Assembly (NCBI GenBank): GCA_900319405.1
Contig: ONOH01000015.1
Location: 1-43,867 of the forward strand
Reading direction: 5' to 3'
DNA: 43,867 nucleotides
Source of the DNA: an uncultured Bacteroidales bacterium
GTDB taxonomy: Bacteria; Bacteroidota; Bacteroidia; Bacteroidales; UBA932
In this document: in pieces, positions 16,809-23,788 of the stretch
How the letters are laid out: every line of letters starts with the position of its first letter
Numbering within the stretch: position 1 is the first letter of the stretch
Notes under the pieces: generated by a model
Seen by the model: the letters and a program-made list of their open reading frames with translations, nothing else
The model's database searches: none
Told to the model about the DNA's origin: nothing
Program-made: the position numbers and the translations under genes

Positions 16809-18068
16809 TCAATATTTTAACTCATTTTGAAGGATCAGCCTCAAAAAATTGAGAGCAGAGGCTGAAAAGCGCTCAATATTGCGTTTTCGGTCATTTTTGT
16901 AACAGTAGCTGACCGTACGTGTTCCCGTCGGTCCGGCCACCCCAATCCATACAGTACCCACCGGATTCCGCTCATCACCGGCAGGGCCGGCGAGTCCGGT
17001 TGTGGAGACCGCATAGTCACTACCGGTTATTCGGCGGCATCCTTCCGCCATAGCGGCGGCCACTTCGGCGCTTACCACCCCAAAGCTTTCAATGGTTTTT
17101 GCAGGAACCCCCAGGACAGTTTCTTTTACGGAAATGGCATAAGAAGTCACTGACCCCAGAAAATAAGCCGAGGAGCCGGGAACGGATGTAATGAGATGGG
17201 CAATCTCTCCTCCGGTACAAGATTCGGCCGCAGAGAGGGTCTTACCAGCCTTTTTGAGCATTTCTCCTATGGCAGTCTCCAGGTTGGAATCCTTTTCGGA
17301 ATACACCAGCGGCCCTAACAGTTCCTTGAGCCGGTCTATTTGGGTCTCCATTCTCTTCTGCTGATGCTCTGCTTCTCCTCCGTAAACGGAAAGTCGCAAC
17401 CGGATACCGGTCAGGGGATTGGGAAGATAGGCCAGGTGCATATCGGCAGGAAGAGCGTCTTCCCAGGGCGCGATTTGTTCTGAAAGGGCCGATTCCGCAA
17501 TCCCATATACCATTATATTGCGATGAAGGATGCTGCCCAGCGGCTGGTGCTTCCGGATGTCTTCCACCACTTCGGGAATGGCCCCGGCCGCTTCGTGAGG
17601 AACTCCGGGCAGGGCATAGAGCGTTCCACCGCCCCGGACATTCCTGAAAACCATAATAGGAGCTGTTCCAAGCTTGTTTACGATGACTTCCGCGGTATCC
17701 GGGACTTGTGCCTGTGCCAGATTGGAAGCAAGGATGTCGAGGCCCCGACTCTCCAGAATTCTGTGCACCATCTCCAACTGTCCGGGATGAACCACGTAGC
17801 CTTTGCTGCCGCTGATTTGGCCCAGGACTGCCTTGGTGATGTCGTCCTTCGTGGGACCCAGACCGCCTGTTGTAATGACCACAGCGTGCCTGGAAAGGGC
17901 ATCAGAAATGACAGAAGCAATTTCTTCACGCGTGTCTCCTATGGAAACCATCCGTTTTACGTGAATACCGGCCTCCTCGAGGGCGAGGGCAAGCCGGGAC
18001 GAATTAATATCAATGACCTGGCCGATAAGGATTTCATCGCCGATAGTACATACAAGGGCTTCTACCAT
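16809..18068 (-). CDS. cinA: CinA: MoCF-like domain plus NMN deamidase (PncC) domain
   Basis: A 419-residue two-domain protein. The N-terminal domain (about 1-170) is COG1058/MoCF-like, with CTIGDEILIGQVID and TTGGLGPTKDDITK. The C-terminal domain (about 260-415) is the nicotinamide mononucleotide amidase PncC-type domain, with AAESCTGGEIAHLITSVPGS and STTGLAGPAGD. By family knowledge it recycles NMN to NaMN, and the N-terminal domain has been linked to ADP-ribose pyrophosphatase activity. It is the last gene of a minus-strand cluster: its ATG is 2 bp after the stop of the PyrD-like gene. Confidence 0.96.
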   Translation of the reverse strand: MVEALVCTIGDEILIGQVIDINSSRLALALEEAGIHVKRMVSIGDTREEIASVISDALSRHAVVITTGGLGPTKDDITKAVLGQISGSKGYVVHPGQLEMVHRILESRGLDILASNLAQAQVPDTAEVIVNKLGTAPIMVFRNVRGGGTLYALPGVPHEAAGAIPEVVEDIRKHQPLGSILHRNIMVYGIAESALSEQIAPWEDALPADMHLAYLPNPLTGIRLRLSVYGGEAEHQQKRMETQIDRLKELLGPLVYSEKDSNLETAIGEMLKKAGKTLSAAESCTGGEIAHLITSVPGSSAYFLGSVTSYAISVKETVLGVPAKTIESFGVVSAEVAAAMAEGCRRITGSDYAVSTTGLAGPAGDERNPVGTVWIGVAGPTGTRTVSYCYKNDRKRNIERFSASALNFLRLILQNELKY

Positions 18069-18070
18069 AC

Positions 18071-18742
18071 TTAAACTCGGATTTGATTCTCAATACGTTT
18101 TAGCATCTTGATGAGCCCCAGCGGCCGGAAATCCGTTTCTATGAGAGTGGCTCCGGCCTGTAATTCCTCCATTCCTTCTTCTGCCGTACGGGCAATGCCG
18201 ATGACCGGCATCCTTCCCTGGCATTCTTTTACGGTCTGACGTACCTTCAGGGGTGAAGGTGCCACAATGCCGTCCAGTCCAGAAAGCCTGGCACAGGAAA
18301 GGAGAGGAGCGATCTCGTCGGGGGTATCTCCACGTGACAAACGCAGGAAAATAGGAGTGTAATGCTCGTAACAGAGCCTGAGATTGACAATTTCATCCAG
18401 GAGGAGGGTGATGTCGGAAAGGTCCGGGGAGGAGATTCCGGCATCGGTATCCGGGTCTATAATGATGAAATCTGCAAAATCATAGATCAGGGAAAAAGTG
18501 TGGACAATGTCGAAGTTCAGGTTTACGGCCAGCCGGGCCGTTTTGCGGAACTCCTGCAAATTGGATATCCATTCCAATACAGCCTCACGGGGAGGGGAAA
18601 CCACCACAAAACCGGCCTTGTAGCACCTTTTAAAGAGGTTTTTAGCCGTGACAAGACTTCCAGTGATCCCCACAGGATTCGCGAATTTGATTCCTGCGAG
18701 CTCTACATTGAGCGAATTCTTGTTTCTGCAAAAGAAAAACAT
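18071..18742 (-). CDS. Shortened dihydroorotate-dehydrogenase-like TIM-barrel protein
   Basis: A 223-residue protein with the opening of PyrD (SLNVELAGIKFANPVGITGS) and a final barrel segment resembling the PyrD FMN-phosphate loop region (MPVIGIARTAEEGMEELQAGATLIETDF). It is about 100 residues shorter than true PyrD. The NxSxPN-type catalytic segment is not recognisable, and the usual GGI is replaced by ART, so dihydroorotate oxidation is doubtful. It may be a PyrD-derived barrel with another role. ATG at 18742 is preferred over a TTG at 18766 that lies in the promoter box. The start codon is the last three bases of an inverted repeat. It is probably co-transcribed with cinA. Confidence 0.65.
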   Translation of the reverse strand: MFFFCRNKNSLNVELAGIKFANPVGITGSLVTAKNLFKRCYKAGFVVVSPPREAVLEWISNLQEFRKTARLAVNLNFDIVHTFSLIYDFADFIIIDPDTDAGISSPDLSDITLLLDEIVNLRLCYEHYTPIFLRLSRGDTPDEIAPLLSCARLSGLDGIVAPSPLKVRQTVKECQGRMPVIGIARTAEEGMEELQAGATLIETDFRPLGLIKMLKRIENQIRV

Positions 18743-18771
18743 TACAAAAAAAGCTTTGTAATGCAAAAATA
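18740..18771 (-). promoter_or_regulatory. Promoter box plus perfect inverted repeat at the PyrD-like/cinA start
   Basis: On the minus strand TATTTTTG (18771-18764) is followed at once by CATTACAAA (18763-18755), a 6-base spacer and TTTGTAATG (18748-18740), a perfect 9-bp inverted repeat. Its right arm ends with the ATG. It could be an operator for the adjacent XRE regulator, or an mRNA hairpin hiding the start codon. Confidence 0.65.
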
Positions 18772-18777
18772 AGAAAA

Positions 18778-19125
18778 TTATTCTTTCGTTCGGAATTCCT
18801 GGTAAGTATTGTCATCGTAAAAGACAAGAATACGGTCTATCCGACGGGGTTCAGCAGGGCTGGGAAGAGGAAAAAGTGCCAACTGATCGCTCTCAGAGCC
18901 ATCTTCCGGCTTGTTTTCACGATACATACGTCCTCTTCCGGTCAGGAGCCAGTCCAGGTTCAGGGAAGGATAATGGAGTAAAAGGCTTTCCAGGAAGTCG
19001 TAACCGGGCTTGTTTCTTCCGGACAAGATATGGGAAACACTTGCACGAGCAACGGAGAGCGTATCGGCAAATTGGGTCTGCGTAAGGTTTTCTGCCTGCA
19101 AAAACTGCAAAAGTCGACGATTCAT
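18778..19125 (-). CDS. XRE-family HTH transcriptional regulator
   Basis: A 115-residue DNA-binding protein. Residues 1-60 form an XRE helix-turn-helix domain (NLTQTQFADTLSVARASVSHILSGRNKPG), followed by LLHYPSLNLDWLLTGRGRMY, a layout common in short Bacteroidetes XRE proteins. The C-terminal 50 residues are polar with no recognised domain. ATG at 19125 is chosen because it starts at the HTH domain and lies 20 bp after a promoter box; upstream in-frame codons overlap that box. Its stop is 6 bp from the promoter box of the PyrD-like gene, so it may control that cluster or itself. The target is an inference. Confidence 0.88.
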   Translation of the reverse strand: MNRRLLQFLQAENLTQTQFADTLSVARASVSHILSGRNKPGYDFLESLLLHYPSLNLDWLLTGRGRMYRENKPEDGSESDQLALFPLPSPAEPRRIDRILVFYDDNTYQEFRTKE

Positions 19126-19145
19126 TTTTCTGACGATTATGGTTA

Positions 19146-19177
19146 CAAATATAGTCAGCTTGTTTTGAAAATACAAA
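19146..19177 (-). promoter_or_regulatory. Promoter of the XRE regulator gene
   Basis: On the minus strand TTTG (19177-19174), a 20-bp spacer and TATATTTG (19153-19146) match the Bacteroidetes consensus. TTACAAA at 19143-19149 overlaps the box and equals part of one arm of the inverted repeat at 18740, which leaves room for autoregulation. Confidence 0.65.
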
Positions 19178-19577
19178 TCTCAATTATGGGGGACAGGGGA
19201 GTCATAAGATAAAATAGCGGATAAATTGAAGTAAAGTATAACTTTATAAAAAATATATAGATAGCTGATTATCAATGTATAATATAAAATTTAGCAATAA
19301 TAAACAAGGGTCCCGGAAGGCTTTAGAAAGTTATACGCTCCACCCTCGCAAGATAAACATATCGTAATACTTTAGCTAAAATAAGCAATCATTTGATTAT
19401 AAGCCATCTATGTTACGAACAAAGCGCGCCATAAATAATACTTATATGATTTTAGCAGGCGATGCGGGTTGTTAGGGCCTCCTGGTCTTTTCGTTTACAA
19501 AAGTAACCAAACGCAAGGTGTTCCGGATTCAAATCTGTAAAACGATGATGGTGGATAAACTTGTATTTCGGCGAGAA
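19178..19577. other. AT-rich intergenic stretch without recognisable genes
   Basis: About 400 bp that is clearly richer in A and T than the flanking genes, especially 19200-19300 and 19370-19450. No convincing ORF, tRNA, long hairpin or direct repeat was found. It separates the XRE gene from queA. It could hold an unrecognised small RNA or be the scar of a lost gene. Confidence 0.5.
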
Positions 19578-19608
19578 TTGAGTATTTCCGATAAATAGTG
19601 TACCTTTG
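19578..19608 (+). promoter_or_regulatory. Promoter of queA
   Basis: TTG at 19578-19580, a 20-bp spacer and TACCTTTG at 19601-19608, ending 19 bp before the queA ATG. Confidence 0.7.
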
Positions 19609-19627
19609 CTTGAAATTTTGAAATCCT

Positions 19628-20836
19628 ATGATACCAGAAATCCATATCGAAGACTATAAATACGCTCTGGAGGACGATAGAATAGCGAAATATCCCCTTC
19701 CGGAGAGGGATGCGTCCAAACTGCTGCTGTACCGGAATGGTATGGTGGAAGAGCATATCTTCCGGGAACTGCCTTCTCTCCTGCCGGAAAACGCCCTTAT
19801 GGTCTTCAATGATACCAAAGTTGTTCCGGCCCGCCTTCATTTCCAGCGGGCAAGTGGAGCGCACATAGAAATATTCTGCCTGGAACCCGTGAATCCCGTT
19901 GAATACAACCTGGCATTTGCATCAACCGTGGAATCCACCTGGAAGTGTGTTATCGGCAATGCAAAAAAATGGAAACAGGATGTCTTGCAACTGTACAATC
20001 CCACTGAAGACAAGGACATCGAACGCCTTGGTCTGGAAGCGCATCTGATTCAAAGAGACGGCCAGACGGGCCTGGTGCGTTTTACCTGGAAGGACGCCTC
20101 TCCCTTCTCCCGCGTATTGGAATGTGCCGGTACTGTACCTATTCCGCCCTATCTGAACCGGGAATCGGAAGCCATTGACTCTGAGCGCTATCAGACCCTT
20201 TATGCTCATATCAGGGGTTCCGTCGCCGCTCCTACTGCCGGATTGCATTTTACACAGGCGGTCCTCGACGGCATCAAGGCCCGGGGAATCGAAACGGAAA
20301 GCATTTGCCTTCATGTCGGCGCCGGCACATTCCTTCCCGTCAAGAGCTCCCTTGTCAGCGAGCACCCTATGCACCGGGAACCCTTTGTCGTGTCCAAAAA
20401 GCTTTTGGAACGCCTGAAGGGCGGGGAAGGTCCGGTCATTGCCGTAGGCACCACTTCCGTACGCACGCTGGAATCCCTTTATTATATCGGCGTAAACTGC
20501 CTGGAGAACGGAAAACCGGCCGATGTGGAACAGTGGGCGCCCTATACCCGAGACTATTCCTACAGTACGGAAGAAGCCTTGGACGCGATTGCTCGTTATC
20601 TGGACCAGAACCGGCTAGAGAACCTGGTAGCCGGAACCCGCATCATCATCGTTCCCGGCTTCCGATTCCGCATCGTAAACCATCTGGTGACCAATTTCCA
20701 CCAGCCGGAGAGCACGCTCATACTTCTGGTATCGGCCTTTGTGAATGGAGACTGGAGATGCATATATGATTATGCCCTTTTGCACGATTTCCGCTTCCTC
20801 AGTTACGGAGACAGTTCCCTTTTAGAAAGGGAATAG
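19628..20836 (+). CDS. queA: S-adenosylmethionine:tRNA ribosyltransferase-isomerase (QueA family)
   Basis: A 402-residue QueA-family enzyme. QueA transfers the ribosyl part of SAM to preQ1-modified tRNA to form epoxyqueuosine at position 34. Family motifs are ALMVFNDTKVVPARL, AAPTAGLHFT, HVGAGTFLPVKS, GTTSVRTLE and VTNFHQPESTLILLVSAF. It is about 50 residues longer than E. coli QueA. Bacteroidetes often carry such a longer paralogue beside a standard queA, so an exact match in activity is likely but not certain. The C-terminal YDYALLHDFRFLSYGD segment is typical. The acyltransferase gene follows after a 51-bp gap. Confidence 0.9.
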   Translation: MIPEIHIEDYKYALEDDRIAKYPLPERDASKLLLYRNGMVEEHIFRELPSLLPENALMVFNDTKVVPARLHFQRASGAHIEIFCLEPVNPVEYNLAFASTVESTWKCVIGNAKKWKQDVLQLYNPTEDKDIERLGLEAHLIQRDGQTGLVRFTWKDASPFSRVLECAGTVPIPPYLNRESEAIDSERYQTLYAHIRGSVAAPTAGLHFTQAVLDGIKARGIETESICLHVGAGTFLPVKSSLVSEHPMHREPFVVSKKLLERLKGGEGPVIAVGTTSVRTLESLYYIGVNCLENGKPADVEQWAPYTRDYSYSTEEALDAIARYLDQNRLENLVAGTRIIIVPGFRFRIVNHLVTNFHQPESTLILLVSAFVNGDWRCIYDYALLHDFRFLSYGDSSLLERE

Positions 20837-20887
20837 ACGCTATGGAATACATTTTGCAGTTATTAACAGCCAAATAAGAACAACGAT

Positions 20888-22030
20888 ATGATGGATCTTA
20901 CAGAATTCAGTGATATTGCTCCCTTCACCGACGAAGAGGCCGATGCTGCTCTAACGCGGCTGTCCAATCATCCCAATACCAAATGGGTTTCCAAGTTCAT
21001 CTTCCCGGACAAGCCCGAAACTTTTCTGGGAGAAGTACTGCGCAACATCCATACGGTGGATCAGTTCCAGACCATGGTTATGGCCAAGGCCATTCAATGG
21101 GTGATTGACTCCAGTATGACTGATTTCACCTCTGAAGGAATCGAGAAACTGCAAGCCCTGGAAGGGAAATATATCGCTATGTCCAACCACCGGGATATCA
21201 TCCTGGATCCGGCGCTGTTCCAGCTTTTGCTGCAGAAGCATCACCTTCCCGAAACCCAGATTTGCGTAGGAGACAATCTTCTCAAATTCAAGTCGGTAGA
21301 ACTTCTGATTCGCTCCAACCGAATGATCAAAGTCATCCGCGGCATATCGGCCCGGGAACTGTACCTGTCCTCGCAGCTTCTTTCCCGCTACATCCGCGAA
21401 ACGGTTACTTCCGGCACTTCTGCCGTTTGGATTGCGCAGCGGCAGGGACGCACCAAAGACGGTATGGACATCACCGAACAGGGGCTCCTGAAAATGCTGG
21501 ATATGAGCGGGACCAAAGACTTTGTAGAGAATTTCAAGGAACTCAATATCGTTCCGATGAGCATCTCCTACGAATACGAGCCTTGCGACATCATGAAGGC
21601 AAGGGAGGTTCTCATCTCCCGTACGCAGAAGTATGTGAAAGGGGAGACAGAAGACCTGGAAAGCATTATGACCGGCATCCGCCAGCCCAAAGGACATGTT
21701 CACCTGACCATTGGGGACCCGCTCACGGAAGAGGAAATCCGCGAGGCGTCATTCTGTGACAAGAACGACCGCTACCAATCTATCCGCCACGCCGTGGACC
21801 GCAGGGTTATCAAAGGTTATAAACTATGGAAAACCAATTATATTGCCTACGACCTGGTCAATCAGACAGACAAGTATGCAGGACATTATACGGCCGAAGA
21901 CATGGAAGCCTTCAAGGCCTATATGGCCCGTCAGTTTATGCGGGTCGAACCCAATCTGAACAGGAGGGAACTGATGGATATCTTCCTCCACATTTACGGC
22001 AATCCGGTTCTGGCCAAAGAGCAACTGTAA
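20888..22030 (+). CDS. PlsC/PlsB-like glycerophospholipid acyltransferase
   Basis: A 380-residue acyltransferase-family protein without a signal peptide. The motif I region is SNHRDIILDPALF, with His101 and Asp107. Spacing is therefore HX5D if Asp107 is the partner, whereas the usual rule is HX4D. A second region (SAVWIAQRQGRTKDG) resembles the glycerol-phosphate-binding EGxRSR block, and NIVPMSISYEYEP resembles motif IV. Expected to acylate glycerol-3-phosphate, lysophosphatidate or an envelope lipid; the substrate is unknown. Two consecutive ATG codons (20888 and 20891) are possible starts. It ends exactly against the convergent exchanger gene with no spacer. Confidence 0.8.
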   Translation: MMDLTEFSDIAPFTDEEADAALTRLSNHPNTKWVSKFIFPDKPETFLGEVLRNIHTVDQFQTMVMAKAIQWVIDSSMTDFTSEGIEKLQALEGKYIAMSNHRDIILDPALFQLLLQKHHLPETQICVGDNLLKFKSVELLIRSNRMIKVIRGISARELYLSSQLLSRYIRETVTSGTSAVWIAQRQGRTKDGMDITEQGLLKMLDMSGTKDFVENFKELNIVPMSISYEYEPCDIMKAREVLISRTQKYVKGETEDLESIMTGIRQPKGHVHLTIGDPLTEEEIREASFCDKNDRYQSIRHAVDRRVIKGYKLWKTNYIAYDLVNQTDKYAGHYTAEDMEAFKAYMARQFMRVEPNLNRRELMDIFLHIYGNPVLAKEQL

Positions 22031-22993
22031 CTACAGATTGACAATCAAATACGCCATATAGGCCGCCCAAAGGAGCAGGAACAGGCTTCCATCCAGGCGG
22101 TCTATTTGGTTTCTTTTGCCTATCCAGCAGGCAAATAGAAGGGCAAGGGAACTGGTCAGGAGGATTCCCAGGTCTATCATCAGGTTGATACCTTCGAAGG
22201 ACAGGGGGTGGATAAGGGCCGAACCTCCCAGAATAAGGAGGATATTGAAGATATTGGAGCCGATGATGTTTCCCAGGGCCAACTGTCCTTTCTTTTTGAC
22301 AGCGGCGGCTACACAGGTGGCCAACTCCGGCAGAGAAGTACCTCCGGCAAGGATGGTAATGGCGATGAATTTATCGCTGATGCCCAGTGAACGGGCAATG
22401 TAAGTGGCAGAATCGACGAAAAGGTTGCCGCCGAAAACCAGACCGCCCAGACCGCCGAGAATCATCAAGACCGCCAGCCACGGTTTAATCGGCTTGGAAG
22501 TTCCCTCTTCCGGGACCGGCTCCTGGTCTTTTTGACGGAAAGAAAGGACTATATACAGGATGAACAAGGCGACAAGAATAGCGCCATCCCAGAGGCTCAG
22601 GCCGTCAGTACCGATTCCGAAAAGGGTTCTTTCGAGTCCCAGTGCGATAAGAAGAATGGTAATCAGGATATTGACGGGGATATCTTTTTTCCGGTTGGAA
22701 GGGGTGATGGCGATGGGCAGCAGTACGGCGGTCAGGCCTAGGATCAACAGTGTATTGAAGATATTGGAGCCAATGACATTCCCGATGGAAATGTCTGCAT
22801 TTCCCTGCACGGCTCCGATGAAACTGACCACCATTTCCGGGGCGGAGGTTCCCATTCCCACGATGGTAAGGCCGATGACAAATTCGCCGAGGCCGAATCT
22901 ACGGGCGATGGAAGAAGCGCCTTCCACCAGATAATCGGCCCCGAAAACGACCAGGGCCAAGCCGACAATCAGCAATATGACCTGAACAAGCAT
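22031..22993 (-). CDS. CaCA-superfamily Na+/Ca2+ exchanger (YrbG-like)
   Basis: A 320-residue integral membrane antiporter with about ten transmembrane segments. The two inverted alpha repeats are clear: GMGTSAPEMVVS with GNVIGSNIFNTLLILG, and AGGTSLPELATC with GNIIGSNIFNILLILG. These hold the cation-coordinating acidic residues. Family members exchange Ca2+ for Na+ or H+. The linker (about 160-175, QKDQEPVPEEGTSKP) is hydrophilic. It starts at ATG 22993 with a minus promoter box (TAACTTTG) at 23023-23016, divergent from the BACON lipoprotein. Confidence 0.95.
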   Translation of the reverse strand: MLVQVILLIVGLALVVFGADYLVEGASSIARRFGLGEFVIGLTIVGMGTSAPEMVVSFIGAVQGNADISIGNVIGSNIFNTLLILGLTAVLLPIAITPSNRKKDIPVNILITILLIALGLERTLFGIGTDGLSLWDGAILVALFILYIVLSFRQKDQEPVPEEGTSKPIKPWLAVLMILGGLGGLVFGGNLFVDSATYIARSLGISDKFIAITILAGGTSLPELATCVAAAVKKKGQLALGNIIGSNIFNILLILGGSALIHPLSFEGINLMIDLGILLTSSLALLFACWIGKRNQIDRLDGSLFLLLWAAYMAYLIVNL

Positions 22994-23015
22994 AGCGTTC
23001 GATTGAAATGGACGA

Positions 23016-23052
23016 CAAAGTTAGCATTTTTTAAAGATTATATCTATATTTG
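23016..23052. promoter_or_regulatory. Divergent promoter boxes: exchanger (minus) and BACON lipoprotein (plus)
   Basis: TAACTTTG on the minus strand at 23023-23016 and TATATTTG on the plus strand at 23045-23052 both match TAnnTTTG. Each lies about 22 bp from its start codon. Confidence 0.6.
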
Positions 23053-23074
23053 TTAAATACATCGAAACCCAAAA

Positions 23075-23788
23075 ATGAGAGATCTTCCACTTGCCTTCGT
23101 TTTGTCCTGCCTGCTGGGGTGGCTGTGCCTGGCGGCATGTGAGCGTAGGCAAGAGTCGCGAAATGAAGACATTGACTTTGTAGTCAACGGACGTGTAGGA
23201 GATTCCGAACTTCACCCTTCGGCCGACATACAGACCCTTCGATTCGAGGTTTTCAGCAAAAACAAGTGGACCTGCTCCAAAGAAGGCTCCGAGGTGGACT
23301 GGCTCAGTTTTGAAATGGTGGAATCGGAGAAAAAAAACACGTGGAACATCTCTTTCACCCTGACTGAGAACACGGGAAACGCTCCCCGGACGGCTGTTTT
23401 TCTGTTTTCCAGTGCTTCTTTGACCCGAAGGGTAACCATCACCCAGTCGGTGGAAGATCCCATTTTCCGTACACACACCATCGGCGCTTATGGCGTTCCG
23501 GGAGGGGACATCGTCTTTGACCGGGAGCGCTTTCAATACAGCCGTCTCCTGTACGGCACCCAGTTTTTGTCCTTCCGGCTCTACGAGCCCTCCGCGGCGC
23601 GCGTCGTAAGCCTGAGCGGACTTTTCCGGCAGATGGAAGCCGGAATGCGGTTCCCGGTCTTGTATCGTGTGTCGGAAGAGGGATACACCCGCATCCTGGA
23701 GCGTTTCGAGGTGCAGGTAATCCGCGTTCGCACACCACTTGTCTGGCTCAAAAAAGATGAAAACACCTATTTTGTAATTAAAGAGTGA
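23075..23788 (+). CDS. BACON-like lipoprotein
   Basis: A 237-residue lipoprotein. The N-terminal hydrophobic segment ends LCLAAC, a lipobox at Cys22, followed by ERRQESR. Residues about 45-125 look like one BACON-type all-beta domain (WTCSKEGSEVDWLSF, then SFTLTENTGNAPRTAVFLF and VTITQS). BACON domains in Bacteroidetes are usually binding or spacer modules in surface proteins. The C-terminal half (about 130-237) is not recognised. The stop overlaps the GTG start of the M6 protease (GTGA), so the two are made together; the lipoprotein may serve as a chaperone, anchor or inhibitor for the protease. Confidence 0.75.
   Translation: MRDLPLAFVLSCLLGWLCLAACERRQESRNEDIDFVVNGRVGDSELHPSADIQTLRFEVFSKNKWTCSKEGSEVDWLSFEMVESEKKNTWNISFTLTENTGNAPRTAVFLFSSASLTRRVTITQSVEDPIFRTHTIGAYGVPGGDIVFDRERFQYSRLLYGTQFLSFRLYEPSAARVVSLSGLFRQMEAGMRFPVLYRVSEEGYTRILERFEVQVIRVRTPLVWLKKDENTYFVIKE

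Noticed and set aside
19440-19510. Possible tRNA or small structured RNA in the AT-rich gap
   Set aside because: No cloverleaf, CCA end or long stem could be drawn; only 3-bp pairings such as AGG/CCT.
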